From contig CALAMD010000127.1 of the NCBI GenBank assembly GCA_937925695.1, positions 1 to 13,629 of the forward strand: DNA of 13,629 bases. The letters are read 5' to 3'. Every line of letters begins with the position of its first letter. Position 1 is the stretch's first letter. This DNA is from an uncultured Bacillaceae bacterium (lineage in GTDB: Bacteria > Bacillota > Bacilli > Bacillales > Amphibacillaceae). Below the pieces are notes generated by a model. That model had not been told where the DNA came from. It saw nothing but the letters and a program-made list of their open reading frames with translations, and searched no databases. Position numbers and translations under genes: made by a program. Below are positions 13,335 to 13,629 of this stretch, piece by piece.

Positions 13335-13469
13335 TTATGCTGAAAGAACTTTTCTTCCTTTGCGACGACGACGTGCTAGAACATTTCTTCCATTTTTCGT
13401 ACTCATACGTGCACGAAAACCATGAACTCTTTTTCTTTTACGATTTTTAGGCTGATACGTTCTTTTCAT
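13335..13469 (-). CDS. rpmH: 50S ribosomal protein L34
   Basis: L34 is a tiny, highly basic large-subunit ribosomal protein. Translation gives 44 residues beginning MKRTYQPKNRKRKRVHGFRA and ending RRRRKGRKVLSA, the full family length and pattern. The ATG at 13469 is preceded by GGGGAGGTGG, a strong ribosome-binding site. As in most bacteria it is directly upstream of rnpA, and dnaA is expected beyond the right edge in the opposite direction of reading. Confidence 0.98.
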   Translation of the reverse strand: MKRTYQPKNRKRKRVHGFRARMSTKNGRNVLARRRRKGRKVLSA

Positions 13470-13528
13470 CTATATCCACCTCCCCGAATGGGTCTAAGCT
13501 GATTAAGTCGCGATAAACAGTCTTGTTA

Positions 13529-13558
13529 AGTATACAAAAATTACATCAGATTTGTCAA
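13529..13558 (-). promoter_or_regulatory. Sigma-A promoter of rpmH operon
   Basis: Minus strand: perfect -35 TTGACA (13553-13558), an 18-base spacer, and -10 TATACT (13529-13534, five of six). The predicted start near 13522 gives a leader of about 50 nt. It is the strongest promoter in the window by consensus and drives rpmH-rnpA-yidC-jag. Confidence 0.85.
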
Positions 13559-13603
13559 CTTCATTTTATAAACAGTATGTGTCAAGTTATTCTCGGTCTT
13601 GTT

Positions 13604-13612
13604 ATTATACCA
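13604..13612 (-). promoter_or_regulatory. Second, upstream extended -10 promoter candidate for rpmH
   Basis: On the minus strand TGGTATAAT is an extended -10 (TGn plus a perfect TATAAT). Its -35 would lie partly outside the window, so it cannot be judged. If used, it would be a tandem promoter about 75 bases upstream of the first, starting in the expected dnaA-rpmH space. Confidence 0.45.
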
Positions 13613-13629
13613 ATATTTCAGACACTCAA

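Noticed and set aside
13580..13585. Second perfect TTGACA on the minus strand upstream of rpmH
   Set aside because: No -10 at 16-18 bases; the nearest TATAAA is only nine bases away.
1..13629. Search for mobile elements, CRISPR repeats, tRNA genes or a defence cassette
   Set aside because: Every stretch is explained by conserved core genes and short intergenic regions; no transposase, repeat array, tRNA cloverleaf or unfamiliar gene cluster was seen.

Overview
This window is the conserved chromosomal block on one side of the replication origin of an AT-rich, endospore-forming low-GC Gram-positive bacterium, most likely a member of the Bacillaceae. The evidence is the gene order rpmH-rnpA-yidC(spoIIIJ)-jag-mnmE-mnmG-rsmG-noc-soj-spo0J-(yyaC)-yyzM-ychF-rpsF-ssb, the presence of noc beside soj/spo0J, and a sporulation gene (yyaC) with a forespore-type promoter. 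The genus cannot be fixed from the sequence alone; protein similarity recalled from memory is to Bacillus subtilis and its halophilic relatives. dnaA and oriC proper are expected just beyond the right end. Every gene except yyaC reads leftward, away from that expected origin and so co-directional with the replication fork.

Layout from right (origin side) to left. (1) 13629-11361: a strong sigma-A promoter drives rpmH (L34), then an intergenic hairpin with a T-run, then rnpA, yidC and jag, closed by a terminator at 11365-11388. (2) 11300-7090: a consensus DnaA box and a candidate promoter precede mnmE-mnmG-rsmG (tRNA wobble-uridine modification and 16S rRNA methylation). A long hairpin lies between mnmG and rsmG. 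(3) 6988-4193: the chromosome-segregation cluster noc, soj, spo0J. Two perfect parS sites (TGTTTCACGTGAAACA) bracket it, one upstream of noc and one downstream of spo0J, and noc and spo0J each have their own terminator. (4) 4182-3503: yyaC, the only rightward gene, with a sigma-F/sigma-G-like promoter. (5) 3502-978: a YkvI-family membrane protein, the small DUF951 protein YyzM, and the YchF ATPase with its own promoter. (6) 891-1: promoter, structured leader, rpsF (S6) and ssb. The ssb gene runs off the left edge just before its final Phe codon and stop.

Together the genes serve translation (L34, S6, RNase P protein, RsmG, MnmE/MnmG, YchF), membrane protein insertion (YidC/Jag), and chromosome replication and segregation (Spo0J/Soj, Noc, SSB). 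No prophage, insertion sequence, CRISPR array or defence system is visible, and no gap between genes exceeds 300 bases. Several starts are non-ATG (soj, noc, yidC TTG; jag GTG). I see no undescribed multigene system. The points most worth following up are regulatory: the parS placement, the DnaA box upstream of mnmE, the rpsF leader, the yyaC promoter and the mnmG-rsmG hairpin.
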